Counted from the stretch's first letter, positions 1 to 8,656 are shown. The stretch: 64,000 bases of DNA from Comamonadaceae bacterium (GCA_030528485.1 JAUMYU010000004.1:1-64000); one strand, 5' to 3'. Notes: generated from the sequence alone by a model not told the origin. Numbers and translations: made by a program.

Positions 1-121
1 GCATGGAGCAGGCGTAGTACTTGGGGCGGCTGGCGTCTTCGGTGACGCGGTAGGCGTCTTGCGCGCGCCAGTGGGCTTGGGCGGCGGATTCAACCGCTGC
101 GGGATCGTATTTTTCTTGCAT
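1..121 (-). CDS. leuS: Leucyl-tRNA synthetase, N-terminal fragment (runs off left edge)
   Basis: The first 40 codons of a gene reading off the left edge on the minus strand. The peptide begins [18 protein letters not shown] and continues [19 protein letters not shown], which is the N-terminus of class I leucyl-tRNA synthetase just before the catalytic HIGH-type motif. The family charges tRNA-Leu with leucine in the cytoplasm. The ATG lies at 119-121; the catalytic, editing and anticodon-binding domains lie outside the window. Identification rests on the well conserved N-terminus alone. Confidence 0.9.
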   Translation of the reverse strand, partial: MQEKYDPAAVESAAQAHWRAQDAYRVTEDASRPKYYACSM

Positions 122-203
122 GGCAGGGCGATACAGGATGGGAGAAGCAGGGGATGCCGAGGCGGGGGCGCAACCCGCGCCGTGCGCACAACGCGCCGCC
201 CGC

Positions 204-231
204 AAACAACAACGGCCTGCGGGCGCAGGCC
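204..231 (-). terminator. Possible terminator downstream of ybbA
   Basis: A perfect 7-bp stem (GGCCTGC / GCAGGCC, 214-220 and 225-231) with a 4-nt loop. Read on the minus strand it is followed by GTTGTTGTTT. It lies between the end of ybbA and the start of leuS. The T-run is interrupted, so this is only a candidate. Confidence 0.4.
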
Positions 232-234
232 AAT

Positions 235-254
235 GCGGCATTCTAGAGCGTGTT
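235..254 (-). promoter_or_regulatory. Candidate leuS promoter, -10 region motif
   Basis: Read on the minus strand this is AACACGCTCTAGAATGCCGC, with a -10-like TAGAAT about 115 bp before the leuS ATG. The same 20-mer with one change lies upstream of hisB (55247-55266), and its first half lies upstream of the RidA-family gene. No good -35 box is visible at standard spacing. Confidence 0.4.
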
Positions 255-346
255 ATGAACTCTGCGCCCTCCCGTCAAGGCTGGCGGCCTGGCGTGAGGG
301 GCGTGTCAAGCAGCCTGGGCTGCGGGCAGGGATTTTGCGCAGGCGC

Positions 347-1069
347 TCAGGCATCGGCCACGATGCGCCCGGCCTCCATGCGCACGCGCTGCTGGCAGCG
401 TGCGGCCAGCTCCCGGTCGTGCGTGACCATGATGAGGGTGGTGCCCAGCTCCTGGTTGAGCTCCAGCATCAGCGCCATCACCGCCTGGCCGGTGGCGTAA
501 TCCAGGCTGCCGGTTGGTTCGTCGGCAAACAGCACTTGCGGGCGCACGACGAAGGCGCGCGCCAGCGCCACGCGCTGCTGCTCACCGCCGGAGAGCACGC
601 GCGGGTAGTGGCCCAGCCGCTGGCCCAGCCCCACGCGCTGGAGCATTTGCGTCGCCAGCGCCCGCGCCTGGCGCTGGCCGGCCAGCTCCAGCGGCAGCAT
701 GACGTTTTCCAGCGCCGTCAGGCTGCCCAGCAGTTGGAAGTTCTGGAACACGAAGCCGGTTTTCTGCGCGCGCAGCGCGGCGCGCTGGTCTTCATCCAGG
801 GCGAAGATGTCCTGCCCGGCCAGGCGCACGGTGCCAGCGGTGGGCGTATCCAGCCCCGCCAGCAGCGACAGCAGCGTGCTTTTGCCCGAGCCGGATGCGC
901 CCACGATGGCGGCCGTGGTCTGCGCCGCAAAAGCCACATTGATGTCTTGCAGGATGGGCAGGGCGCCGCTGGAGTCCTGCACCGTTTTGCTCAGGCCCTC
1001 GGCGGCGATCATGGGCGGGGCCACAGCGGCCGGTTCTGGCTGCGCAGGGCTGGGAAAAGGCAGGTTCAT
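347..1069 (-). CDS. ybbA: ABC transporter ATP-binding protein, YbbA/LolD type
   Basis: A 240-aa ABC ATPase. Walker A (GASGSGKST, about residues 57-65), signature LSGGEQ (159-164), Walker B VLFADEP (179-185) and the switch histidine (about 217) are all present. Phrases such as [15 protein letters not shown] and [21 protein letters not shown] fit the YbbA branch, which works with a large FtsX-type permease (YbbP). A ybbP homologue lies 2.8 kb away on the opposite strand (3857-6475), so the usual operon is split here. The start at 1067-1069 has a good Shine-Dalgarno GAGGG. LolD of the lipoprotein-release system is the main alternative, made less likely by the nearby ybbP. Confidence 0.85.
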   Translation of the reverse strand: MNLPFPSPAQPEPAAVAPPMIAAEGLSKTVQDSSGALPILQDINVAFAAQTTAAIVGASGSGKSTLLSLLAGLDTPTAGTVRLAGQDIFALDEDQRAALRAQKTGFVFQNFQLLGSLTALENVMLPLELAGQRQARALATQMLQRVGLGQRLGHYPRVLSGGEQQRVALARAFVVRPQVLFADEPTGSLDYATGQAVMALMLELNQELGTTLIMVTHDRELAARCQQRVRMEAGRIVADA

Positions 1070-1100
1070 CGGTGATTTCCCTCTCGAGGCAATAATGAAT

Positions 1101-1180
1101 ATTTCAAATCAATAGTAAAATTCATTTGAATACCATCATGCCGAAAAATGCATATTATTTTTCTTATTGATTTGTATTTA
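1101..1180 (+). repeat. Interspersed AT-rich element, copy 1
   Basis: Element of about 80 bp with ends ATTTCAAATCAATA and TATTGATTTGTA and core ATGCCGAAAAATG. It lies between tatC and ybbA and contains the tatC stop codon. 'Plus' orientation here means that the TGCCRAAACAAGG-like core reads on the plus strand. Confidence 0.8.
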
Positions 1181-1952
1181 CAGGCGGATTCGAGGGCGTT
1201 TCCCTGGACTGGAACCAGCGCGCCGCCCACAGCCCCACTTCGTAGAGCAAGCACATGGGAATGGCCAGCGCCAGCATGGAGATGGGGTCTGGCGGCGTGA
1301 CGATGGCGCAGAACACAAAGGCCACGATGATGAAGTAGGGCCGGAAGGCGCGCAGCTTCTCCACCGGCACCAGCTTGGCCTGCACCAGCAGCATCACTAC
1401 CACCGGCACCTGAAAGGCCAGCGCAAAACCGATGTAGAGCGAGAGGATCACGCTCACGTACGAGGCCACGTCCGGCGTGGCCGCCACGCTCTCGGGCGAG
1501 ACTTTCTGGATGAACTCGAACAGGTTGTCCAGCACCACAAACTGCACGAACCCGATGCCCACATAGGCCAGCAGGCTGCCAATCAGAATCAGCGGCAGCG
1601 CAAAGCGTTTTTCGTGGCTGTAAAGCCCCGGCGCCACAAAGGCCCAGATCTGGTAGATCAGCCAGGGCAGCGCCACCAGCAGCGCCGTCATCAGCACCAC
1701 CTTGAGCGGCACCAGAAACGGCGAGAGCACGCCCACGGCAATCAGCTTGGCATCGGGCGGCATATGCGCGCGGATGGGCAGGGCGATGAAGTCGATCAGC
1801 GCAGCCGGGCCGGGCCAGATCATCAGGCCGATGACCGCCGCCAAAAAACCCGAAAACGCATACAGGATGCGGTTGCGCAGCTCCACAAGGTGCTGCACAA
1901 AAGGCTGCTCGGTGCCAGCCAGTTCGTCGTGGTCGTCAGGGGTGGAGGCCAT
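1164..1952 (-). CDS. tatC: Sec-independent protein translocase TatC
   Basis: A 262-aa polytopic inner-membrane protein that receives twin-arginine signal peptides together with TatB. Typical features are the N-terminal FVQHLVELRNRI segment, six hydrophobic helices, the PGLYSHEKRFALP loop and AIVTPPDPISMLALAIPM near the end. The start at 1950-1952 (MASTPDDHDE) is preferred over an upstream Met that would add an unrelated extension. Its last codons and TAA stop (NPPVNTNQ) fall inside repeat element copy 1, so the extreme C-terminus is encoded by the repeat. It is the last gene of tatA-tatB-tatC. Confidence 0.96.
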   Translation of the reverse strand: MASTPDDHDELAGTEQPFVQHLVELRNRILYAFSGFLAAVIGLMIWPGPAALIDFIALPIRAHMPPDAKLIAVGVLSPFLVPLKVVLMTALLVALPWLIYQIWAFVAPGLYSHEKRFALPLILIGSLLAYVGIGFVQFVVLDNLFEFIQKVSPESVAATPDVASYVSVILSLYIGFALAFQVPVVVMLLVQAKLVPVEKLRAFRPYFIIVAFVFCAIVTPPDPISMLALAIPMCLLYEVGLWAARWFQSRETPSNPPVNTNQ

Positions 1953-2098
1953 GAGGGGAAACGGGGAAACGGGAAATAGCGGCCCGCCCAAGGCAGGCGG
2001 CAGGCTGCGGATGAATCAATAGGCGGCAGCGGTGCAGGCGGCAACAGGGCAAAAAGCAGCACCGATGCGCAGCGCCGATACGCTTGGGCCCGGCATAT

Positions 2099-2680
2099 TC
2101 AGGCCATCGGCCCTGGCTTTGAACGCGCCGCGCGCGCCGTGCCCGAGCGCAAACGTGTGCGCACCTGCTGGCGCGCCTTGTACCAGGCGGGCACGGCCTG
2201 GCGGCGGCTGCGCCAGTTTTTGCGCGGCGGCACATAGGCCACCGGCGCCACGCTGGATGCGCCAGCGGCGATGAACTCGCGCCGGGAGGCGTCCTCGGGG
2301 GTGTCGCTCTCCAGCGTCTCCCACGCACCCTCCCACCGGGCCTCATCGTCCTGCGGCTGGGCCGCGCCTGCGCTGGCGGGGGCCACCTCTTTGCTCACGT
2401 CTTGCGAGAGGGTCTGCACGCCTTGCTGAAAATCGCTGGCATGCGTGCGCACGCTGTGCTCCAGATCACGCGCGGCGCTTTCGATGGAGGCTTTGGCCTT
2501 GTTCAGCTCATCGATTTCGATGGCCTGGTTCACCTCCCGCTTGACTTCGTTGACGTAACGCTGGGCCTTGCCCATCAAGGCGCCCACCGTCCGGGCCACC
2601 CGTGGCAGGCGCTCAGGGCCAATGACCACCAGCGCAACCACGCCAATGAGCATGATTTTGGAAATACCGAGATCAAACAT
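2099..2680 (-). CDS. tatB: Sec-independent protein translocase TatB
   Basis: A 193-aa protein with the TatB N-terminal pattern MFDLGISKIMLIGVVALVVI, giving one transmembrane helix, then GPERLPRVARTVG at the hinge and an amphipathic helix. A long charged, Ala-rich tail follows. TatB binds TatC and recognises twin-arginine precursors. It sits between tatA and tatC, all on the minus strand. The tail after about residue 100 is low-complexity, as is common in this family. Confidence 0.95.
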   Translation of the reverse strand: MFDLGISKIMLIGVVALVVIGPERLPRVARTVGALMGKAQRYVNEVKREVNQAIEIDELNKAKASIESAARDLEHSVRTHASDFQQGVQTLSQDVSKEVAPASAGAAQPQDDEARWEGAWETLESDTPEDASRREFIAAGASSVAPVAYVPPRKNWRSRRQAVPAWYKARQQVRTRLRSGTARAARSKPGPMA

Positions 2681-2777
2681 GCCAAAAGCCGGACGGGCCG
2701 GCTACGAAAGGAGATCCAAAAAAACAGCGGCGCCCGCGCGGGACGCCAAGACGATGCGGCCAACGCATGGCCATCTC

Positions 2778-3011
2778 TCAGCTCTTTTCCTTGGCCTGCA
2801 CATCGATTGCGGGAGCGGGCGCGCTGGCCGCAGCACTTTGGTCTTGCACCTTGGCGGCATCGGCGGTTTTTTCTTCCTCACGCATGCCTTCCTTGAAGCC
2901 CTTGACCGCACCGCCCAGATCGCTGCCGATATTGCGCAGCTTCTTCGTGCCAAAAATCATTACCACCACCAGCAAGACGATCAGCCAGTGCCAAATCGAT
3001 AAACTGCCCAT
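2778..3011 (-). CDS. tatA: Sec-independent protein translocase TatA
   Basis: A 77-aa single-span protein beginning [20 protein letters not shown] and continuing [19 protein letters not shown], the classic TatA helix, hinge and amphipathic helix. It polymerises to form the twin-arginine translocation pore. The start at 3009-3011 is chosen because an upstream in-frame Met would add 27 unrelated residues. It heads tatA-tatB-tatC. In related bacteria hisI and hisE usually precede this operon, but here rimI is divergent instead. Confidence 0.95.
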   Translation of the reverse strand: MGSLSIWHWLIVLLVVVMIFGTKKLRNIGSDLGGAVKGFKEGMREEEKTADAAKVQDQSAAASAPAPAIDVQAKEKS

Positions 3012-3090
3012 GCATTCACTCCAAACTCGTTTCAAGGGCCGGGCGCGCAGCGCGCCGCCACACGGCGCAAGCCCACCCGGGGCGCTTTTC

Positions 3091-3096
3091 ATTGTA
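3091..3096 (-). promoter_or_regulatory. Candidate tatA -10 box
   Basis: TACAAT on the minus strand, 80 bp upstream of the tatA ATG. There is no convincing -35 box, so the call is tentative. Confidence 0.3.
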
Positions 3097-3158
3097 TGCG
3101 AGGGCGCAAGCCCCGCACGGCGCCACGGCTGCGAGCGCCCCCCTCCCCTTCTCTACCG

Positions 3159-3647
3159 ATGCCTGCCTCACACCTGCAATGGCGCGCCATGACGCCAGAC
3201 GATCTGGACCAAGTCATGACCCTGGAACAAGCCAGCCACAGCCACCCCTGGAGCCGCGGCAACTTCGCCGACTCATTGGCCACCGGCTGCTACATGCCCA
3301 CCCTATGGCATCAAGGCCCGCATCAAAACCCACAACAAGGCCCGCAATGCCCCCTGCTGGGCTACCTGGTCGCCATGCCCGGGGTGGAGGAGGCCCACTT
3401 GCTCACCCTCACCGTCGCTGCCGCTTGCCGCGGCCGGGGCTTGGGGCAGCTTTTGATGCAGGTCATGCACACCTGGGCGCAACAGCAAGGCGCAGCGCAA
3501 GTGTGGCTGGAAGTGCGCGAGAGCAACCTCGCCGCCCAGGCGCTGTACACCCGCCTGGGCTACGAACCAATTGCCGTGCGCAAAAACTATTACCCATTGA
3601 AAGGCAACGCGCGCGAGCACGCTCTCGTCATGCGCAAGCGGCTGTAG
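3159..3647 (+). CDS. rimI: Ribosomal protein S18 alanine N-acetyltransferase, RimI type
   Basis: A GNAT-fold acetyltransferase of 162 aa from the ATG at 3159. Motifs: MTPDDLDQVMTLEQASHSHPWS near the N-terminus, acetyl-CoA-binding AACRGRGLGQLL, and the C-terminal EVRESNLAAQALYTRLGY followed by RKNYYPLKG, all characteristic of RimI. It acetylates the N-terminal Ala of ribosomal protein S18. Upstream in-frame Met codons would add an Arg/Pro-rich stretch overlapping the presumed tatA promoter, so the internal start is preferred. The usual partner tsaB is absent. Confidence 0.9.
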   Translation: MPASHLQWRAMTPDDLDQVMTLEQASHSHPWSRGNFADSLATGCYMPTLWHQGPHQNPQQGPQCPLLGYLVAMPGVEEAHLLTLTVAAACRGRGLGQLLMQVMHTWAQQQGAAQVWLEVRESNLAAQALYTRLGYEPIAVRKNYYPLKGNAREHALVMRKRL

Positions 3648-3856
3648 CAAGCTGCTGCCCCTCCTCAAAGTCTGTTTTATCGCTCTGACACGCGCAAGTC
3701 TTGGGCGACTGCTGTGCCGCCTCAGGGTGGGAAAGTCGCATTTGATCCTTGATGGAGCGATTCAAAAGGAGGGTTTCAGTAACCTGCTAAACCGTACTAA
3801 CGCCGCTTGCGATACCCTCGCGCCCCACGCCACGCCTAGCCCTTTCATTTCAGACC

Positions 3857-6475
3857 ATGCGCGCTGCCCCTTCCTGCTCTGCCCCCTCCACCCTGCCCCA
3901 AGCCTTGTTACTCGGTCTGCGCACGCTGAGGCGCGACTTGCGCGCGGGCGAATTGTCCGTGCTGCTGCTGGCCGTGCTGCTGGCCGTGGCGGCGCTGACG
4001 GCCGTGGCCTTTTTTGCCGATCGCCTGCAAGGCGGCCTGCAACGCGATGCGCGCCAATTGCTGGCGGGCGATGTGGTGGTGGCCAGCGACCACGGCATCG
4101 CCGCCGATTTGCGCCAGCAGGCGCACGAGGCGGGCCTGCAAACGGCGGTGACGGTGGTCTTTCCCACCATGGCGCGCGCCGCCGAGGCCCAGGGCGGCGC
4201 CAGCCGGCTGGTCAGCCTCAAGGCGGTCGAGCCTGCCTACCCCTTGCGCGGCCAGATCGAAACCGCCTCGGCCTGGAGCGCCCAATGGAGCGCCACACAA
4301 CTGGCCGCGGCGGGCCAGGCCAGCCGGGGCGGGCCGGGGCAGGGGGAGGTCTGGGTCGATGCCGCCTTGCTGGTCGGCCTGGGCTTGCAGCCCGGCCACA
4401 CGCTGCTGCTGGGCGAAAGCGCCTTCACCATCACGCGCGTCATCACGCAGGAGGGCGACCGGGGCGCAGGCTTTCTCACCTTCGCCCCGCGCGTGATGGT
4501 GGCGATGGACGCCCTGCCCGCCACCGGACTGGTGCAACCGGCCAGCCGCCTGAACTGGCGGCTGCTGGCCGCAGGCGAAGATGCCGCCGTGCAGCGCTTC
4601 ACCCAACACGTGCAACAACATATGCAGGCCAGCGGCGAGCGCGGCCTGCGCCTGCTCACGCTGGAGGGCAGCAGCCCCCAAATGCAGCGCACCATCGAGC
4701 GCGCCGAATCCTTTTTGCGCCTGGTGGCGCTGCTCACCGCCTTGCTTTGCGCCGTGGGCGTGGCGCTGGCTGCGCGCAGCTTTGCCCAGCGCCATCTGGA
4801 CGGCGCCGCGCTGTGGCGCGTGCTGGGCTTGAGCCAGCGGGCCATCATCGGCGCTTATGTGGTGGAGTTCGCCCTCGCGGGCCTGGCCGCCAGCCTGGCG
4901 GGCGCGGCCCTGGGCTACGGCGCGCATTCGCTGTTCGCCCATCTGCTGGCCGATGTGCTGCAAGTGCAATTGCCCGCCGCCCGGTGGTGGCCGCTGGCGC
5001 TGGGGCTGAGCATGGGCGTGGCCCTGCTGGGCGCTTTTGGCCTGGCGCCCGTGCTGCAACTGGCGCAGGTGCCGCCGCTGCGCGTGATGCGCCGCGAGGT
5101 GGGGCGGCTCAAACCCGCCTCGCGCGGCGTGGCGCTGGCGGGCCTGGCGGGCTTTGCCGCGCTGCTGCTGCTCATCAGCGGCAACCTGCGCCTGGGCGGC
5201 ATCGCCGTAGGGGGCTTTGCCGCCGCCGTGCTGGCCTTTGCCCTGCTGGCCGCCGCCGCCATCGCCCTGCTGCGCCGGCTGGTTCACGAAGCGCGCGCGC
5301 CGCGCTGGCTGCTGCTGGCCACGCGCCAGCTCGCCGCCCGGCCCGCGTTGGCCATCGTGCAAACCAGCAGCCTGGCCCTGGGCCTGCTGGCGCTGGTGTT
5401 GTTGGCCCTGCTGCGCACCGACTTGATCGACAGTTGGCGCCAGGCCGCGCCGCCGCAGGCCAACAACCGCTTCGTCATCAACATCCTGCCCGAGCAAGCC
5501 CAGCCCTTCCGCCAGGCGCTGGAAGGCGCCGGGCTGCACGGCTACCAGTGGTATCCCATGGCGCGCGGTCGCCTGACCCACATCGCAGGCCAACCCGTCA
5601 ACGCCAGCCGCTACGCCGATGAAGACACGCGCCGCCAGGCCGAGCGCGAATTCAACCTCAGCTACACCACCGAGCTGCCCAAAGACAACCACATCGCCGC
5701 CGGCCAATGGCGCGCGGGCGAGGCGGGCGCGCTCAGCATCGAGCAAGGCATTGCCAAACGCCTGGGCATCCAACTGGGCGATGTGCTGCGCTTTGACATC
5801 GGCGGCCTGCCGCACGAGGCCAAAGTCACCTCCATCCGCAAAGTCGATTGGGGCTCGATGAACGCCAACTTCTTCGTGCTCTACCCCGTGGCCGACATGC
5901 CCGACTGGCCCGTGACCTATCTCAGCGCCTACCACTCGCCCGATGCCGCTGGCGGCATGACGAGCAGCGCGGGCGAAGCAGGCAGCGCCAATTTCGACAA
6001 CGCCCTAGTGCGCCAATTCCCCAACATCACCCTGATCGACTTGAGCAGCACCTTGCGGCAAATCCAGCGCGTGCTCGGCCAGGTCAGCCGCGCCGTGGAG
6101 CTGCTGTTTGGCTTTGCCCTGGCCGCCGGTGTGGTCGTGCTCTTTGCCGCCACCGCCGCCACGCGCGAAGAACGCGCGCGCGAATACGCCATCATGCGCG
6201 CCCTGGGCACCAGCGGCCGCCTGTTGGCCCAGGTGCAACGCGCTGAACTGGCAGGCGTGGGCCTGCTGGCCGGCCTGCTCGCCAGCGCCGCTGCCATCGC
6301 CATCGCCTGGGCGCTGGCGCACTACGTGTTCGATTTCGCCTGGCAATTCCCCCTGTGGGCCCCCATCGCCAGCGCCACCGCCGGCGCCGCCCTGGCCTGG
6401 CTGGCCGGCTGGTGGAGCCTGCGCGGCGTGTTGCAGCGGCCTGTGGGGGTGAGTTTGCGGGGGGCGGCGGGGTAG
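3857..6475 (+). CDS. ybbP: Large FtsX-type ABC permease, YbbP family
   Basis: An 872-aa polytopic membrane protein. A transmembrane helix at about residues 35-55 is followed by a large periplasmic MacB-like domain, clusters of helices in the middle, a second periplasmic domain, and the C-terminal FtsX core with ATREERAREYAIMRALGTSG. The size, double-domain plan and phrases such as GDVVVASDHGI and WGSMNANFFVLYP fit YbbP. The partner ATPase is presumably ybbA at 347-1069. Family function is unsettled; lipid or lipoprotein handling has been suggested. About 200 bp upstream carry no recognisable gene. Confidence 0.88.
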   Translation: MRAAPSCSAPSTLPQALLLGLRTLRRDLRAGELSVLLLAVLLAVAALTAVAFFADRLQGGLQRDARQLLAGDVVVASDHGIAADLRQQAHEAGLQTAVTVVFPTMARAAEAQGGASRLVSLKAVEPAYPLRGQIETASAWSAQWSATQLAAAGQASRGGPGQGEVWVDAALLVGLGLQPGHTLLLGESAFTITRVITQEGDRGAGFLTFAPRVMVAMDALPATGLVQPASRLNWRLLAAGEDAAVQRFTQHVQQHMQASGERGLRLLTLEGSSPQMQRTIERAESFLRLVALLTALLCAVGVALAARSFAQRHLDGAALWRVLGLSQRAIIGAYVVEFALAGLAASLAGAALGYGAHSLFAHLLADVLQVQLPAARWWPLALGLSMGVALLGAFGLAPVLQLAQVPPLRVMRREVGRLKPASRGVALAGLAGFAALLLLISGNLRLGGIAVGGFAAAVLAFALLAAAAIALLRRLVHEARAPRWLLLATRQLAARPALAIVQTSSLALGLLALVLLALLRTDLIDSWRQAAPPQANNRFVINILPEQAQPFRQALEGAGLHGYQWYPMARGRLTHIAGQPVNASRYADEDTRRQAEREFNLSYTTELPKDNHIAAGQWRAGEAGALSIEQGIAKRLGIQLGDVLRFDIGGLPHEAKVTSIRKVDWGSMNANFFVLYPVADMPDWPVTYLSAYHSPDAAGGMTSSAGEAGSANFDNALVRQFPNITLIDLSSTLRQIQRVLGQVSRAVELLFGFALAAGVVVLFAATAATREERAREYAIMRALGTSGRLLAQVQRAELAGVGLLAGLLASAAAIAIAWALAHYVFDFAWQFPLWAPIASATAGAALAWLAGWWSLRGVLQRPVGVSLRGAAG

Positions 6476-6612
6476 GCGTCTTGCACGGCCTGCTCGCTGA
6501 TGCCCAAGCTCGGCAACTGATCGCACACGGCCTGGGCCTGCTGGATACGCACCGGGGTAAACACGGTGCGTCCGTTTTCAAGCTGCACTCGAAATATTCG
6601 GCTGCAGCAAGC
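6476..6612 (-). pseudogene. Possible truncated small gene fragment
   Basis: The minus strand downstream of ybbP encodes RIFRVQLENGRTVFTPV, RIQQAQAVCDQLPSLG and then ISEQAVQDA. This looks like genuine hydrophilic protein sequence, but it then runs into antisense ybbP sequence, as if the 3' half had been lost. The family is not recognised; small antitoxin-like proteins are one guess. It may be debris from the insertion that brought in the neighbouring ATPase/DUF4276 pair. Confidence 0.35.
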
Positions 6613-6697
6613 AGGCATCACAAACCTTAGGGCCGAGCTGTTCCTTCAACCCCATGGCGCGTGGAAAGTGGCCTTTGGCACCGCGTTTTCTGGCCGT

Positions 6698-7351
6698 TCA
6701 AGCAACGCTTGCCACCAGTCGCCGCACGCCATCGCGCAGCTTGCCGAAGCTGGGCGATGCGTTGCGGTCGGGGTCGAGCAAGGGGCCGATTTTTTCGGCC
6801 CACTCATGTTTGATTTGCCCTGGCAAGGGCCAGCCTGCCCGCTTGAGTGCGGCCGAGCCGCCGGGGTGAATCGCATCGGCCAGCCATTCCCAGGTGCCGC
6901 AAATGCTGTCTTGTTTGTAGCGGCTGAGCACCTCTGCCTTGGCTTTGGGGTAGGCACCCATCAGCGCCTGCTGGTCGCCGAAATACCAAGCTTCTATTTC
7001 TTCGATGGCGAGGCGGAACAAGGTTTTCGGCGCGGATGGACAGCTTGCCGCCAGGGCGTTGAGTTCGGCGAGGAAGTGCGTGCAGTTGCGCGCGTCGGCG
7101 TCAAGAACGACGAGCACGGCATCGATGCCGGGCGTTTTCCCGTAGCCGCGCAGGATGGCGGGCAGACGATCGAGCAGGACTCTTTTGCTGGCATCTACGC
7201 CCGGCTTCAAATCTTTTCGGATATGCCCAACGCCCTTGTAGGCATGCACTCGCCACGTGTGGGGCTGGCCTGGCTGGCCCAGCAGCTTGGGCAGGAGGGC
7301 TTGCAGCAGCATCTCCCCGGAGGCATCTTCCACCAAAACCTCGATGTGCAT
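6698..7351 (-). CDS. DUF4276 family protein, Toprim-like, partner of AAA ATPase
   Basis: A 217-aa protein whose layout fits a Toprim-like nuclease fold. It has an acidic strand IEVLVEDASGE at residues 3-13 with a candidate catalytic Glu, LVVLDADARN at 81-89 with a DxD pair, and the conserved EEIEAWYFGD at 117-126. It follows the AAA ATPase gene with only 3 bp between stop and start, and its ribosome site GAGG lies inside the ATPase 3' end, so the two are co-translated. ATPase + Toprim pairs are known from OLD/Gabija, PARIS and Abi-type phage defence. By inference this is the effector half. The exact system type is not assigned. Confidence 0.8.
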   Translation of the reverse strand: MHIEVLVEDASGEMLLQALLPKLLGQPGQPHTWRVHAYKGVGHIRKDLKPGVDASKRVLLDRLPAILRGYGKTPGIDAVLVVLDADARNCTHFLAELNALAASCPSAPKTLFRLAIEEIEAWYFGDQQALMGAYPKAKAEVLSRYKQDSICGTWEWLADAIHPGGSAALKRAGWPLPGQIKHEWAEKIGPLLDPDRNASPSFGKLRDGVRRLVASVA

Positions 7352-7354
7352 GGC

Positions 7355-8584
7355 TTACCTCGCTTCGAGGTAGTCGCTGTACCACAGCCCGCCCAGCGGC
7401 AATCCCTCTGCAACCAGGTTTTTGACAATGGGCAGAGCGGAGGCGCGGCGTATCGTCGAGTAGCCATCCGCGCCTTTTTCCAAAATCCAGACTTCCTCTG
7501 GCGACAAGGCATCCACAAAGTACGGCTGATGCGTGGTCACGAAGATTTGCGGTGAGCGTTTTTTGCCGCTGGCGTGGGCGCGAAATTCCTGCGCCAGCGA
7601 TTCCAGCAGCTTGTGGTACAGCCCGTTTTCCGGCTCTTCGATGCAGATGAAGGGCGGCGGGTCGGGGTCTTCCAGCAGCAGCAAATAGGCAAACACTTTC
7701 AGCGTGCCATCGGACATTTGCTGTGCGAAAAACGGGTCGGTAAAGGCGCCATCGTTGAAGCGCAGCAGCACGCGCTTGTCTGCAGTCACTTCGGTATCGA
7801 TTCTGGCGATGCCCGGAATTTTGCTGGCGATGCGTTCGAGAATGGCCTTGAAGCGCTCCTTGTGTTCGCGCTCCATGAACTGCACGACATTGCCGATGTT
7901 GTCGCCATGCACATTCAAATGCCGCTGTGGCCCGGCGTTGGGCAGACTGCGCGCGGCATCGGGGTAGAAATAGGACAAATACCAGCTCTTGAGAAATTCC
8001 CGGAACTGGCCGATTCGCGGATGCTCTTTGAGCGCACCCAGGGTTGAAATACCCAATTCGCGCGGATCGGTGAGCTCCACCGGGCTGCTGGCGTTGCTCT
8101 CCTCGTGTTCGTCATCAACCGCATCTTCCCCTGCCCACACGCTGCCTTTGCCATGTTCCAGGCGCAGAAATGGAAACGGTCGGCCGTGCTTTTGCCCTTT
8201 GCGGCGCTGTTTCAAGACCTCCGATAAAACAAAAGGCCGTCCGCTGCCGTCCAGATCGATGGCCAGCTCATAGGTGATGGGGCGTTCGTTTTGCGCCTCA
8301 CGGTAGTAAATCTCAAAGCGCATGGGTTCAGCCACGCCTTTGGAGCGCAAGCGCTCGAACCCACCACGCTGTTTCATGTCGCAAGCCGTTTCCACGTTGG
8401 TGGCCAGGCAATCGGCCACGAAGCCGAAGGCATCGAACAGCGAGCTTTTGCCTACGCCGTTCTTGCCGATAACCACGGTGAGCGGCGTCAGCGGGTTGCT
8501 GTTTTGCTGTGCAGACAGCTTGCCCAAGGTGACATCGCGCAAGGCGCGGAAATTCTGAACACGGAATCCTTCGATGGTGGCCAT
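7355..8584 (-). CDS. AAA family ATPase (RecF/SMC-like, AAA_21 type) of a two-gene module
   Basis: A 409-aa ATPase. The N-terminal FRVQNFRALRDVTL is typical of OLD/RecF-like proteins. Walker A GKNGVGKSSL is at about 40-49, signature MSDGTLK at 290-296, Walker B PFICIEEPENG at 311-321, and a switch region TTHQPYFVDAL at 350-360. The middle (about 55-270) is the poorly conserved coil/insert. The DUF4276 gene follows immediately, and such pairs are found in anti-phage loci. A good RBS (GAGGAC) precedes the ATG at 8582-8584. The module sits alone between ybbP and panC. Confidence 0.85.
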   Translation of the reverse strand: MATIEGFRVQNFRALRDVTLGKLSAQQNSNPLTPLTVVIGKNGVGKSSLFDAFGFVADCLATNVETACDMKQRGGFERLRSKGVAEPMRFEIYYREAQNERPITYELAIDLDGSGRPFVLSEVLKQRRKGQKHGRPFPFLRLEHGKGSVWAGEDAVDDEHEESNASSPVELTDPRELGISTLGALKEHPRIGQFREFLKSWYLSYFYPDAARSLPNAGPQRHLNVHGDNIGNVVQFMEREHKERFKAILERIASKIPGIARIDTEVTADKRVLLRFNDGAFTDPFFAQQMSDGTLKVFAYLLLLEDPDPPPFICIEEPENGLYHKLLESLAQEFRAHASGKKRSPQIFVTTHQPYFVDALSPEEVWILEKGADGYSTIRRASALPIVKNLVAEGLPLGGLWYSDYLEAR

Positions 8585-8656
8585 GGCTGGGGTGTCCTCT
8601 CTGTGTGCATCAGCGCCAAGTCGTGCAGGGGCTGGCCTGCCATTGTGAACATGCTC

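Noticed and set aside
59..1075. Long open frame on the plus strand opposite ybbA and leuS
   Set aside because: A GC-rich shadow frame: the composition is Gly/Arg/His/Gln-rich with no family features, and the minus strand carries clear leuS and ybbA.
3648..3856. Possible tRNA or small RNA between rimI and ybbP
   Set aside because: No cloverleaf, CCA end or T-loop consensus (GTTCRANYC) could be found.
3727..5622. 631-codon plus-strand frame overlapping ybbP
   Set aside because: Shadow of ybbP in another frame; Arg/Gly/Ala repeats without conserved motifs.
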